Source: Rikenella microfusus
GTDB lineage: Bacteria > Bacteroidota > Bacteroidia > Bacteroidales > SZUA-534
Reading direction: 5' to 3'
Assembly (NCBI GenBank): GCA_020719105.1
Contig: DYQV01000080.1
Coordinates: 1-9,435, forward strand
DNA: 9,435 bases
Made by a program: the position numbers and the translations under genes. Shown here in pieces: positions 1 to 6,428 of the stretch. The number at the start of each line of letters is the position of its first letter. Position 1 is the stretch's first letter. The notes under the pieces were generated by a model. The model was given only the letters and a program-made list of their open reading frames with translations, made no database searches and was not told the DNA's origin.

Positions 1-24
1 CCAAATTGGGCGAAAATCATTGTT

Positions 25-32
25 AATGTTTG
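25..32 (+). promoter_or_regulatory. weak candidate -7 element for the ATPase gene
   Basis: AATGTTTG matches the Bacteroidota -7 consensus TAnnTTTG at all specified bases except the first. A TTG lies at 6-8 in roughly the right place for the upstream element, but the spacing is only about 16 nt. The segment between here and the gene also holds an 8-bp inverted repeat (AATATGAC at 35-42, GTCATATT at 61-68) and an overlapping 6-bp hairpin (CGTCAT at 60-65, ATGACG at 70-75) that could be an operator or simply AT-rich coincidence. This is a weak call. Confidence 0.2.
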
Positions 33-80
33 CAAATATGACAGAATTAGACTAAATTGCGTCATATTAATGACGGTATT

Positions 81-1244
81 ATGGATTATTTAGTCAGAGA
101 ATTATCTGAAAACATACTTAAAAAACTTCAACCCAATAAGGTTGTTATAGTTTTTGGAGCTCGAAGAGTTGGGAAAACGGTGCTTGTTAAAGAGATTCTA
201 TCGAAAATTGGTGAACCCTTCTTGACTTTAAATGGAGAAGATATAAATGTTCACGATAAACTGGCTATAAGGACTATTGAAAATTATAAGCAGATACTTG
301 GCTCGTATAAACTTTTGTATATTGATGAAGCTCAAAAAATACCTGAAATTGGATTAAAACTTAAACTTATGATTGATGAAATTGAAGGATTACGGGTAAT
401 CATTTCCGGTTCTTCAGCATTTGATATTCATAAAGATGCCGGTGAACCACTGACTGGCCGTAAATATTCATTCAATTTATATGCTTTAGCCGAAAATGAA
501 TACAATCTGATTGAAAACCCTATATCCAAAATTGATAAGGTAAAGGAACGACTTGTTTTTGGCAATTACCCCGAACTATTGCACCTTCCCGACCAACTGG
601 ATAAGATTGATTACTTAAATGAAATGGTGAGCTCATACCTGCTAAAAGATATTTTGGTTTATGAAAACATAAAGAATTCACAAAAAATATTTAATCTTTT
701 GAGGTTGATTGCATTTCAAATAGGAGGAGAGGTTTCGTTACAAGAATTGGGCAAACAGCTTGGGATTAGTAAAAACACGGTAGAAAAATACCTCGATTTA
801 TTAAGTAAAGGTTATATAATCCATAAGGTAGAAGGATTTAGTAGAAATTTACGAAAAGAAATAACCAAAAATTCCAGATGGTACTTTTTTGATAATGGGA
901 TACGGAATGCTGTTATTGCGAATTTTAACTCAGTTGCATCACGGAATGATGTGGGTCAATTATGGGAAAATTATATGATTAGTGAACGAATTAAGTTTCA
1001 GGAATATACCCGAATGCCCTCAAATAATTATTTTTGGAGAACCTACGACCAACAGGAAATTGACTGGGTTGAAGAAAGGGATGGAAGACTTTTTGGCTAT
1101 GAATTCAAATGGAAGGAAGGGAAAGTGAAAACACCTTCGCAATGGCAAAATACCTATACAGATTCAAGCTTTCAGGTTATCAATCAAAATAATTTTGAAG
1201 ACTGGATTATTCCTCTCAAAACTTCCACCGAACCTGAAACTTAA
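81..1244 (+). CDS. AAA+ ATPase of the AAA_14/DUF4143 family
   Basis: A 387-residue P-loop ATPase of the kind usually annotated as 'ATP-binding protein, AAA_14 plus DUF4143'. Walker A is GARRVGKT (residues 26-33). Walker B is LLYIDEAQ (about 78-85), followed by a sensor-like ISGSS at about 108-112. A winged-helix-like segment (SLQELGKQLGISKNTVEKYL) lies at about 219-238. The C-terminal DUF4143 part has EIDW at about 326-329 and EFKWK at about 341-345, which resembles the E/D...ExK core of PD-(D/E)xK folds. The cellular role of this widespread family is not established; members turn up next to mobile and accessory DNA. ATG at 81 was chosen; an in-frame TTG at 57 would add eight residues, and neither start has a Shine-Dalgarno sequence. 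The homologous part seems to end near NNFEDWII. The last residues are read through the antisense of the neighbouring gene, which the coding region overlaps by 29 bp. Confidence 0.88.
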   Translation: MDYLVRELSENILKKLQPNKVVIVFGARRVGKTVLVKEILSKIGEPFLTLNGEDINVHDKLAIRTIENYKQILGSYKLLYIDEAQKIPEIGLKLKLMIDEIEGLRVIISGSSAFDIHKDAGEPLTGRKYSFNLYALAENEYNLIENPISKIDKVKERLVFGNYPELLHLPDQLDKIDYLNEMVSSYLLKDILVYENIKNSQKIFNLLRLIAFQIGGEVSLQELGKQLGISKNTVEKYLDLLSKGYIIHKVEGFSRNLRKEITKNSRWYFFDNGIRNAVIANFNSVASRNDVGQLWENYMISERIKFQEYTRMPSNNYFWRTYDQQEIDWVEERDGRLFGYEFKWKEGKVKTPSQWQNTYTDSSFQVINQNNFEDWIIPLKTSTEPET

Positions 1245-3294
1245 CCTCACTTTTTGTGTTACCGGCAATTTGGTCCATGCCGGAACCTATTTCTGTTTTG
1301 TCGGCATAATAGGTTTGGGCATAGCGCAGCCAACATTCCAAATTGGGCGAAAACTCATACTGCAACATTGCATAAATGCGGGTCCCTTTGTCGTATAAGG
1401 CGGGAACCGAAAATGCATTCAACACATCCGATTCATAGGTGTAAATGCGGGTATTGTACGATGCTGTTTGGTAAATGGCATAGCGGAATGTTAAGGAAAG
1501 TGGGATACGGAATGGGCTGCAACCAACATCTTGATACAATAGATAACCGTATTCCGGACTGTTGGGTTCCAAGATATAACGGCTCACTTCTACCCTATTT
1601 TTAAAACGCCATTTCTCGTTTACCGAATAATTCAACTGATACCTTACATTGGCTTGGTCAACTTGGGTAAGTGGTGCAATTTCTGCCGTTCCGGTAGTAC
1701 CGTTGGTTTCCTTCAGTTCCCTTTTTAGCCGCCAATACATACTCACCATGCGGTTGGCCACAAAATCGGCCTGTATCAGGTAATCAGTTCCCTGCGAAGG
1801 GCCATCGGATTGTGAGGTGATTCGGGGAAACCGGTAAAAATCGTAATAAGCCGACAGTTTCCATTTCTTTACAGGAAATAACTGGATTCCAGCATAAAAA
1901 CCTTGTTCGTTTTGGTTCTTTGAACCTTCGGCAAAAGCATTCCCATGAAGGGCTTGAAATTTTTTATCGTAATTCCGGTAAAGCACCGAAACGCTAACTT
2001 GTGAATTCAATTCCAGCAAAGCTCCCAGTAGAGCAGCCTTTCCTTTATTCGATGAAAGTGCCGCTTCGCCAAATAAATGCACCGAATGAAACAGAAATTG
2101 GAAATCGGCTCCCAAGTTTTGGTTATGTGTCCCCGAAAATTTATATACATCTGCTGGTTGATTGGACACGGCTAATGGGGTGCTGTATTTGGATGCCAAT
2201 CCGGAAACACCCAGTTGAAATTGCTTATACCTCCATTTAATATTACCTCCGGCAGCAGTTTCAGTAAGAGCACTTTTATCAGCCAATTGAGCAGGAGTGG
2301 CATGTATTCCGGAAATTTGAAGTGAGGTCGCTTCTTCATCGGAAGTAAGCGTATCGGAAACCTGCAAATTGGCATCCATCGGTTTGTGGGAGCCAAATGC
2401 TGTGAGGGTGAGATTGCTGAGTTTCAAAGTTACTCCTGCCCCTCGCATGTATTGGTTTTCATCGGTTGAGGAGTATTTCTTCAGTACCATATTCTTTTTA
2501 CGGATACCCGTAACCATGGACGATTTTCCCATGCTTATGTATGAGCCCATCACCAATCCCTGTCCAAATTGTACCTGAAAATCGCCCAAAACGGCCGATT
2601 GAATTATTCCTACATCGTTAAGTTGCAAAAAAGCCGAATAGTAATCGAACCCATTGGTTTGGCTGCCTTTAAAAAATTCTTCGCCCGGATCTTTTTCGGC
2701 AGTAATGCCCATAAGTAGCTTGTTTTGAAACGAATATTTGTATTGGGTATATACCCGCATCCGGTTTCCTGGATAATACTTCGATGGATTAGCATTACGC
2801 ACCGAATCGCTGATTGCGGCATAGCCATCGGCCCGTTCAATGTTCCCTGAAGTTCGTGCCATTAGTTCGTTCCGGCTATATTTTAATGCTTTTTTAAGTT
2901 CAAGGGCTTGGCTTAGTTGAACTGGTGCCACAGTAACAAAGGGAAGCATTTTTTTAATAGTTGGGAAGTCGAAGCCCGGAACCAGTTGCAACTCATAAAT
3001 GGTTGCCAATTCACCGCTGTTATCGCGGTAAGCAAGCAAACTTTTTACCTGAAAATCGGTAAGCATCACCAGTTTTTCAAAATCTTCAAGGGTTGCACTG
3101 TTAATATTAAGCGGGTTTTCAGCAAAAAACAGTAACTCCTCAACTACTGAAGAATAATCCTGTTCCTGATCGCTGGTTGATACCAGCTCTTCAACCAAAT
3201 CCTCCACGGCTTGCTGATAACTTTTTTGCTCTTGGGCGTTAACCAGTCCGGCAAAAAACAGCAAAAAACAAGCAATGGCGATTTTTTTGATCAT
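1216..3294 (-). CDS. helix-hairpin-helix domain protein with C-terminal outer-membrane beta-barrel
   Basis: The 692-residue protein starts with a clear Sec signal peptide (MIKKIAIACFLLFFAGLVNA, cleavage before QEQ). A ComEA-like helix-hairpin-helix region follows at about 62-121 (LNINSAT, then LLAYRDNSGELATIYELQLVPGF), a fold that in other proteins binds DNA backbone. The remaining roughly 560 residues alternate polar and hydrophobic residues and end in KFQVRWKF, a terminal aromatic strand typical of outer-membrane barrels. I infer a periplasmic HhH domain attached to an outer-membrane barrel. The architecture recurs in Bacteroidota and I know of no established function; a role in DNA or macromolecule passage is speculation. 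The ATG at 3294 overlaps the upstream gene's stop as TGATG, which fixes this start over an upstream in-frame ATG at 3357 that would bury the signal peptide and overlap the peptidase gene. The 3' end overlaps the convergent ATPase gene. Confidence 0.88.
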   Translation of the reverse strand: MIKKIAIACFLLFFAGLVNAQEQKSYQQAVEDLVEELVSTSDQEQDYSSVVEELLFFAENPLNINSATLEDFEKLVMLTDFQVKSLLAYRDNSGELATIYELQLVPGFDFPTIKKMLPFVTVAPVQLSQALELKKALKYSRNELMARTSGNIERADGYAAISDSVRNANPSKYYPGNRMRVYTQYKYSFQNKLLMGITAEKDPGEEFFKGSQTNGFDYYSAFLQLNDVGIIQSAVLGDFQVQFGQGLVMGSYISMGKSSMVTGIRKKNMVLKKYSSTDENQYMRGAGVTLKLSNLTLTAFGSHKPMDANLQVSDTLTSDEEATSLQISGIHATPAQLADKSALTETAAGGNIKWRYKQFQLGVSGLASKYSTPLAVSNQPADVYKFSGTHNQNLGADFQFLFHSVHLFGEAALSSNKGKAALLGALLELNSQVSVSVLYRNYDKKFQALHGNAFAEGSKNQNEQGFYAGIQLFPVKKWKLSAYYDFYRFPRITSQSDGPSQGTDYLIQADFVANRMVSMYWRLKRELKETNGTTGTAEIAPLTQVDQANVRYQLNYSVNEKWRFKNRVEVSRYILEPNSPEYGYLLYQDVGCSPFRIPLSLTFRYAIYQTASYNTRIYTYESDVLNAFSVPALYDKGTRIYAMLQYEFSPNLECWLRYAQTYYADKTEIGSGMDQIAGNTKSEVKFQVRWKF

Positions 3295-4172
3295 CAGGCA
3301 AATGGATGAAACGGTTTTTGAAAACGTAACAAAGTGTAAATATTCAAGAGCACCCACGAACTCACAAAGAATAACAGAGATAAAATAGTAGCAAAAGAAA
3401 AAATACCGGCTGAAATATTAGTGTATCGTGAAATGTTGGTCATGTATCCGGAAACAGAAAAATGAAAAGCCTCACCTATACAATTAATAACAAAAAAGAG
3501 TAAAATAATGGCCAATAACCCGGTCCAAACGCCTTTTAAATCGGGTGGACTTAATTCCATGTGCGACGCAATGCTGAGCGAAATATATAAAAACAGCCAA
3601 AACTGCCAGGAATGAAAATTAGTATAGGAAAACAACAATCCGGGAAACTGGATTCCGGCATGATAAAGCTGAACAAACTGATTTAAGAACCCATGCCATG
3701 TTGTAAAGTCGGCTCCTTGTGAGTTCACCATTTTTAATAAGGCAACGTTGTCGGGCAACATATATTTGATAAGCAGGAATAGCACAAATGAGCCAAACAG
3801 GATGGGCCCCATGCCAATAAAAAAGTTGCCAATCTGGTGCCAGATATTTTTTGTATTATAGCTGTGTTTTACATACCCAAGAGTTCCATCTTCGCTACTG
3901 GGTGTATATAGTTTCAATTCCGTAATCTGATGACCAAAAGGAAGACAAAGCAACGCATGACCCAGCTCATGTACCGGTGTTCCTAACCATCCGGTAACAA
4001 AAACATCGAATTTGTAACCAATGCTTTTCACAAAGACAACCCTTGTAAAGCGTGCCAATAAATAAAGGATAATTCCAAAAAAGAAAAAAATCCCAAAAAT
4101 GGCCAGGAATTGAAAGGCGGTATTCAGTAAAACGGGTTTCAGAAACTGCCAGATGGTGTTGAGTGTTTCCAT
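3294..4172 (-). CDS. putative M50-like membrane zinc metallopeptidase
   Basis: A 292-residue polytopic membrane protein. Hydrophobic segments lie at about 15-42, 117-138, 188-205, 214-233 and 255-280. The zinc-protease signature HELGH (68-72, matching HEXXH) sits just after the first segment, in GTPVHELGHALL. SHMELSPPDLKG (203-214) lies in a later segment and may supply the third ligand, as an acidic residue does in site-2-type (M50) proteases. GNFFIGMGP (115-123) resembles the glycine-rich loop of such proteins. I infer an intramembrane or membrane-embedded protease; the substrate is unknown. It has no PDZ domain and is shorter than RseP, so it is not the sigma-E pathway enzyme. Its TGA overlaps the ATG of the HhH-barrel gene (TGATG), so the two are very likely translated together and may act together. 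It could also be an inactive relative with a chaperone-like role. Confidence 0.75.
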   Translation of the reverse strand: METLNTIWQFLKPVLLNTAFQFLAIFGIFFFFGIILYLLARFTRVVFVKSIGYKFDVFVTGWLGTPVHELGHALLCLPFGHQITELKLYTPSSEDGTLGYVKHSYNTKNIWHQIGNFFIGMGPILFGSFVLFLLIKYMLPDNVALLKMVNSQGADFTTWHGFLNQFVQLYHAGIQFPGLLFSYTNFHSWQFWLFLYISLSIASHMELSPPDLKGVWTGLLAIILLFFVINCIGEAFHFSVSGYMTNISRYTNISAGIFSFATILSLLFFVSSWVLLNIYTLLRFQKPFHPFA

Positions 4173-4223
4173 AGTTTATTATTTGTTCATTGTTAATTAA
4201 GATTCAATTTCGTTTAGATAATG

Positions 4224-4394
4224 AAAGGCTGAAAGCCTTTTAGCAACAGCACAGGGCAACGTCCTGTGTACAATATATTCCTCTTTTTTAGCCCTGAAAG
4301 GGCGCAAGCTTACGCCCCTTCAGGGCTCTGTATATGAGATGACTAATTAGTAGTAGGGCGGTGCCCTACTCTATTGCTGATGCCCCTTCAGGGC
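4224..4394. repeat. REP-like block of stacked hairpins between genes
   Basis: The 294-bp gap between the PorV-like gene and the peptidase gene has no coding capacity and is filled by inverted repeats. (1) AAAGGCT/AGCCTTT, 4224-4230 and 4234-4240, loop GAA. (2) CACAGGGC/GTCCTGTG, 4250-4257 and 4261-4268, with one G-T pair. (3) A 15-position arm, 4290-4304 with 4313-4327, with a single A/C mismatch. (4) AGTAGGGC/GCCCTACT, 4352-4359 and 4363-4370, perfect, loop GGT. (5) A free half, GCCCCTTCAGGGC at 4382-4394, identical to 4314-4326. GC-rich hairpins with trinucleotide loops in AT-rich DNA resemble the dispersed REP/BIME-type elements of Bacteroidota genomes, which are mobilised by Y1 (RAYT/IS200-like) transposases. 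Locally it could end or attenuate transcription of the upstream genes. Confidence 0.75.
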
Positions 4395-4466
4395 AAAATC
4401 CATAACTAAACTGCATTGATTTAACATTGTTTATTTATTCTTACTTTATTGTTTATTAATATTTTT

Positions 4467-5273
4467 TTAATTAAACGTATATTTAAATGATAGTTGCGAC
4501 GATATGGGTAATGATTCGTGGGTGACAAAAGAAAAGTCGGTTGTAAAATTCTGAATTTTATATCCCATGCCCAAGGAGAACTGGTTGGGCTGTGTAAGCA
4601 GACCAGCCCTTAAAAACAAGGAAGTTACCGGCTGGTATTCCAACCCGCATTTTACCCGTGCCTTTTGTTCCAAATCTTTTTCGGTTTCAAGGGTTACCAA
4701 TACCCACTCATCGAACTGATAACCAAGGCCAAAGCGCATAACGGTAGGCACCCGCTCATTTTGGTAGTCGGAAAGTTTTGCCCTTGCCGGATTGTAAAGA
4801 TGGGCACCGATGGAAAGATTTTCAATGGGTTTGGTAATAATCCCCAGTTCAAACAAAAAAGCGCCCTGGTTACCATAATCGTCCGATTGGTTATAAAACA
4901 AGTAATCGAACTGGAGCGATGCCGACCACATACTCCCAAAGTTACGGGCGAATGCGACACCGATATTATTCTCGGAATACAAGGAAAAGCCATAATGACT
5001 GAAGGATGCGGCAAAATTACCGCTTTGGGTAGGTAACACATAAGCTCCGGTTTGGGTTCCCGTTTCCCACATCAGGTATTGGTTGTAATAGCAAATACCA
5101 GCTTCGGGAATAGTTATATTGGCTAAACCGGCTTGATTGCCAAATGCCGACCAAAAATCGGAAAGCATTACGGAGGCATCACCCATACCAGAATAGCGCC
5201 CGTTTTGCGCCTTTATTAATTGATGCAATGCTAACGAAAGGATTAGTAAAATTCCAACTGCTTTTCGATTCAC
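4467..5273 (-). CDS. PorV/PorQ-like outer-membrane beta-barrel protein
   Basis: A 268-residue exported protein. The signal peptide is MNRKAVGILLILSLALHQLI plus KA, with cleavage before QNG. The mature N-terminus, GRYSGMGDASVMLSDFWSAF followed by GNQAGLA (26-52), resembles the 'MGdA..a...d..a...NPAgLa' pattern of the PorV/PorQ/UPF0164 group of FadL-like barrels. The rest consists of alternating short strands and ends in SSQLSFKYTFN, a plausible last barrel strand. PorV itself serves the type IX secretion system, but this protein is shorter and no other Por gene is near, so only a family-level call is justified. The start is GTG at 5273: an in-frame TAA lies 12 nt upstream, and the next Met (residue 30) would lose the signal peptide. 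The gene begins 34 nt after the second lipoprotein gene and is probably co-transcribed with it. A relic copy of its first codons lies at 5819-5839. Confidence 0.72.
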   Translation of the reverse strand: MNRKAVGILLILSLALHQLIKAQNGRYSGMGDASVMLSDFWSAFGNQAGLANITIPEAGICYYNQYLMWETGTQTGAYVLPTQSGNFAASFSHYGFSLYSENNIGVAFARNFGSMWSASLQFDYLFYNQSDDYGNQGAFLFELGIITKPIENLSIGAHLYNPARAKLSDYQNERVPTVMRFGLGYQFDEWVLVTLETEKDLEQKARVKCGLEYQPVTSLFLRAGLLTQPNQFSLGMGYKIQNFTTDFSFVTHESLPISSQLSFKYTFN

Positions 5274-5790
5274 GGATATAATTAATTTGAAACAATGTTT
5301 TCTAAGTTTAATCTTCTTTTACGGTTATTATGTGTGTATTGGTTCCACATTGAGTTCCACCATCATTATTTTTAATTAAACTATCATTATAGTATAATTC
5401 GCTAATAAAAAGGCTATTCCCTTTTTCTTTATACTTAGCATAAATAGTGTCAACAGAAATGTCACCAAATTTTAAATAGGTTATTCCATCTCCTAAAAGC
5501 CCGTTAATTCCTATTTGAAATTCATACATATAACTCAAATTGTTACCCGGCTCAAAATAATTTGTATCATTCGTATTGTAAACATAATAATTCAATGTTA
5601 CAGAGTTGTCAGGAGTATAAATACAAAAAGCAGAGATTTCCAAATGTCCCTCTGTAGAATCACTAAAAATATCCTCGCCATTTTGATTTACAAATATAAA
5701 TTCTGCATCTGAACAGACTACTTCTCCTTTTTCTTTATCACAACCAAAAAAAGTCAAAACTGATAGGGAAATTGTTATTATCGTTTTCAT
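5253..5790 (-). repeat. tandem duplication unit B (lipoprotein gene plus first codons of the barrel gene)
   Basis: This unit matches 5819-6316 from the lipoprotein ATG through the stop codon, the downstream spacer (both spacers contain TAGAAAACATT and TTCAAATTAA) and the first seven codons of the next gene. Here those codons are the intact start of the PorV-like gene (GTG AAT CGA AAA GCA GTT GGA), so this is the copy still joined to its original neighbour. Confidence 0.75.
5308..5790 (-). CDS. small lipoprotein, second tandem copy, candidate protease inhibitor
   Basis: A 160-residue lipoprotein: a short signal sequence MKTIITISLSVLTFFG, then the lipidated Cys17 followed by a charged DKEKGE stretch. 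In Bacteroidota, acidic residues just after the cysteine often accompany surface display. Beyond that no domain is recognised. It is a paralogue of the gene at 5873-6316: 38 of the first 42 residues agree, as do 30 of 38 in the GITY...NDSLI segment (102-139). The middle (43-101) is unrelated in detail and 12 residues longer here. Cys26 and Cys148 are shared and could form a disulfide; Cys56 is private to this copy. Lying downstream of a C10 protease gene, it may be a cognate inhibitor, as known for B. fragilis C10 proteases; this is inferred from context and size, not from sequence similarity. Confidence 0.78.
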   Translation of the reverse strand: MKTIITISLSVLTFFGCDKEKGEVVCSDAEFIFVNQNGEDIFSDSTEGHLEISAFCIYTPDNSVTLNYYVYNTNDTNYFEPGNNLSYMYEFQIGINGLLGDGITYLKFGDISVDTIYAKYKEKGNSLFISELYYNDSLIKNNDGGTQCGTNTHIITVKED

Positions 5791-5818
5791 ATTTATGCAA
5801 ATAAAGTATTAATTGACC

Positions 5819-5839
5819 TCCAATTGCTTTTCAATTCAC
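5819..5839 (-). pseudogene. 21-bp relic of the PorV-like gene start
   Basis: On the minus strand this reads GTG AAT TGA AAA GCA ATT GGA. It differs at two bases from the first seven codons of the intact barrel gene at 5273-5253 (GTG AAT CGA AAA GCA GTT GGA). The CGA-to-TGA change makes a stop. Similarity ends immediately afterwards, where the sequence runs into the upstream region of the second lipoprotein gene. It therefore marks the junction of the tandem duplication and is not functional as a gene. Confidence 0.72.
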
Positions 5840-5872
5840 CGTTTTACTTAATTTGAAAAATGTTTTCTAGTT

Positions 5873-6316
5873 TTAATCCACTTTTATTATAATCATGTGA
5901 GTATCACCACATTCACCCACACTCTTATTTTTTTCAATTAAACTATCATTATAGTATAATTCGCTAATAAAAATGCTATTTCCCCTTTCCTTTAATTTTG
6001 CATAAACAGTATCAATGGTAATATTTCCAAATTTAAAATAAGTTATTCCTTCTTTTTCTATTTCACCATGTAACCATATATCAAAAACATTCATTCCATT
6101 TAAGGTGTCTGTAAAATTTAACGTATTAATACTATCTTTTGTGTATGCTGCAAATTCTGACAATTCCAAATAGTTTGATGTGTTTGGATTAAAAATATCA
6201 TCGCCATTTTGATTTACAAATATAAATTCAGCAGATGAACAGACTACTTCTCCTTTTTCTTTATCACAACCAAAAAAAGTTAAAAATGCTAGGGAAATTG
6301 TTATTATTGTTTTCAT
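5873..6316 (-). CDS. small lipoprotein, first tandem copy, candidate protease inhibitor
   Basis: A 147-residue lipoprotein with signal sequence MKTIITISLAFLTFFG and lipidated Cys17, then DKEKGE. No known domain is recognised. Its N-terminal 42 residues and its GITYFKFG...YYNDSLI segment (90-127) closely match the next gene downstream, while residues 43-89 do not. Cys26 and Cys136 are conserved and may pair. The gene follows the C10 protease gene by 109 nt, and that spacer is almost entirely a copy of the protease gene's own leader. No TAnnTTTG promoter was found in this copy, so read-through from the protease gene is likely. The best guess is an inhibitor or immunity protein guarding the producing cell against the protease (inference). 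Alternatives are an accessory substrate-binding lipoprotein or a protein unrelated to the protease. Confidence 0.78.
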   Translation of the reverse strand: MKTIITISLAFLTFFGCDKEKGEVVCSSAEFIFVNQNGDDIFNPNTSNYLELSEFAAYTKDSINTLNFTDTLNGMNVFDIWLHGEIEKEGITYFKFGNITIDTVYAKLKERGNSIFISELYYNDSLIEKNKSVGECGDTHMIIIKVD

Positions 6317-6428
6317 GTGTTTATATTTTGTATGTTATTGATATAGAATCTATTGTTATGTTTAAAAATAATCATTTTCTGTTGGTGTGCTTTTTCTGCT
6401 CATGGGTATTTCATAAAATTAAATTTTA
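6314..6428 (-). repeat. leader repeat, copy A (before the first lipoprotein gene)
   Basis: About 115 bp matching 7698-7818 with small indels that total 6 bp. Identical blocks include 16 bases at 6314-6329 (equal to 7698-7713, covering the start codon) and 18 bases at 6398-6415 (equal to 7788-7805). The repeat begins in the stop region of the protease gene and ends at the lipoprotein start codon, so it forms nearly the whole spacer. Confidence 0.8.
6362..6403 (-). other. possible 13-codon leader ORF, copy A
   Basis: Within the leader repeat, ATG at 6403 opens MSRKSTPTENDYF and stops with TAA. The corresponding frame in copy B starts MSTNKSTPTEND, so KSTPTEND is shared and the length difference inside the peptide is exactly one codon. 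Downstream of this the same frame in copy A has several stops. Either a leader peptide is kept in both copies, or this is the decayed remnant of a longer N-terminus. No ribosome-binding signal helps decide. Confidence 0.25.

Larger units (their letters stand above)
5819..6316 (-). repeat. tandem duplication unit A (lipoprotein gene plus relic of the barrel gene start)
   Basis: The partner of 5253-5790. Similarity to it starts at the lipoprotein ATG (ATGAAAAC in both), is interrupted in the divergent centre of the gene, resumes over the 3' part and the spacer, and stops after the barrel-gene relic. The sequences upstream of the two ATGs are unrelated. This copy carries the leader repeat shared with the C10 protease gene; the other does not. 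Confidence 0.75.

Noticed and set aside
57..80. TTG start for the ATPase gene
   Set aside because: It adds only eight residues with no family-like motif and no ribosome-binding signal. ATG at 81 begins with the usual short lead-in to the P-loop.
1254..1604. Plus-strand open frame of 116 codons opposite the helix-hairpin-helix gene
   Set aside because: It is an antisense shadow rich in Cys, His and Arg with no recognisable fold, and the opposite strand codes for a convincing barrel end.
3295..3357. 21-residue N-terminal extension of the helix-hairpin-helix barrel protein
   Set aside because: It overlaps the end of the peptidase gene and would place charged and polar residues ahead of a clean signal peptide. 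The TGATG overlap at 3292-3296 is a better start.
4224..4394. CRISPR array
   Set aside because: The repeated units are inverted hairpins of different sequence and spacing; there are no regular direct repeats with unique spacers and no cas genes.
4665..5036. Plus-strand open frame of 123 codons opposite the PorV-like gene
   Set aside because: It lies wholly antisense to a well-supported exported barrel gene and shows no domain, signal or promoter of its own.
4467..5273. Type IX secretion locus
   Set aside because: Only one loosely PorV/PorQ-like barrel is present; no other Por/Spr genes are nearby and the protease shows no type IX C-terminal domain.
5811..5818. GGAGG as a Shine-Dalgarno site for the second lipoprotein gene
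   Set aside because: On the minus strand GGAGG lies about 29 nt before the ATG, too far to act, and it falls at the duplication junction.
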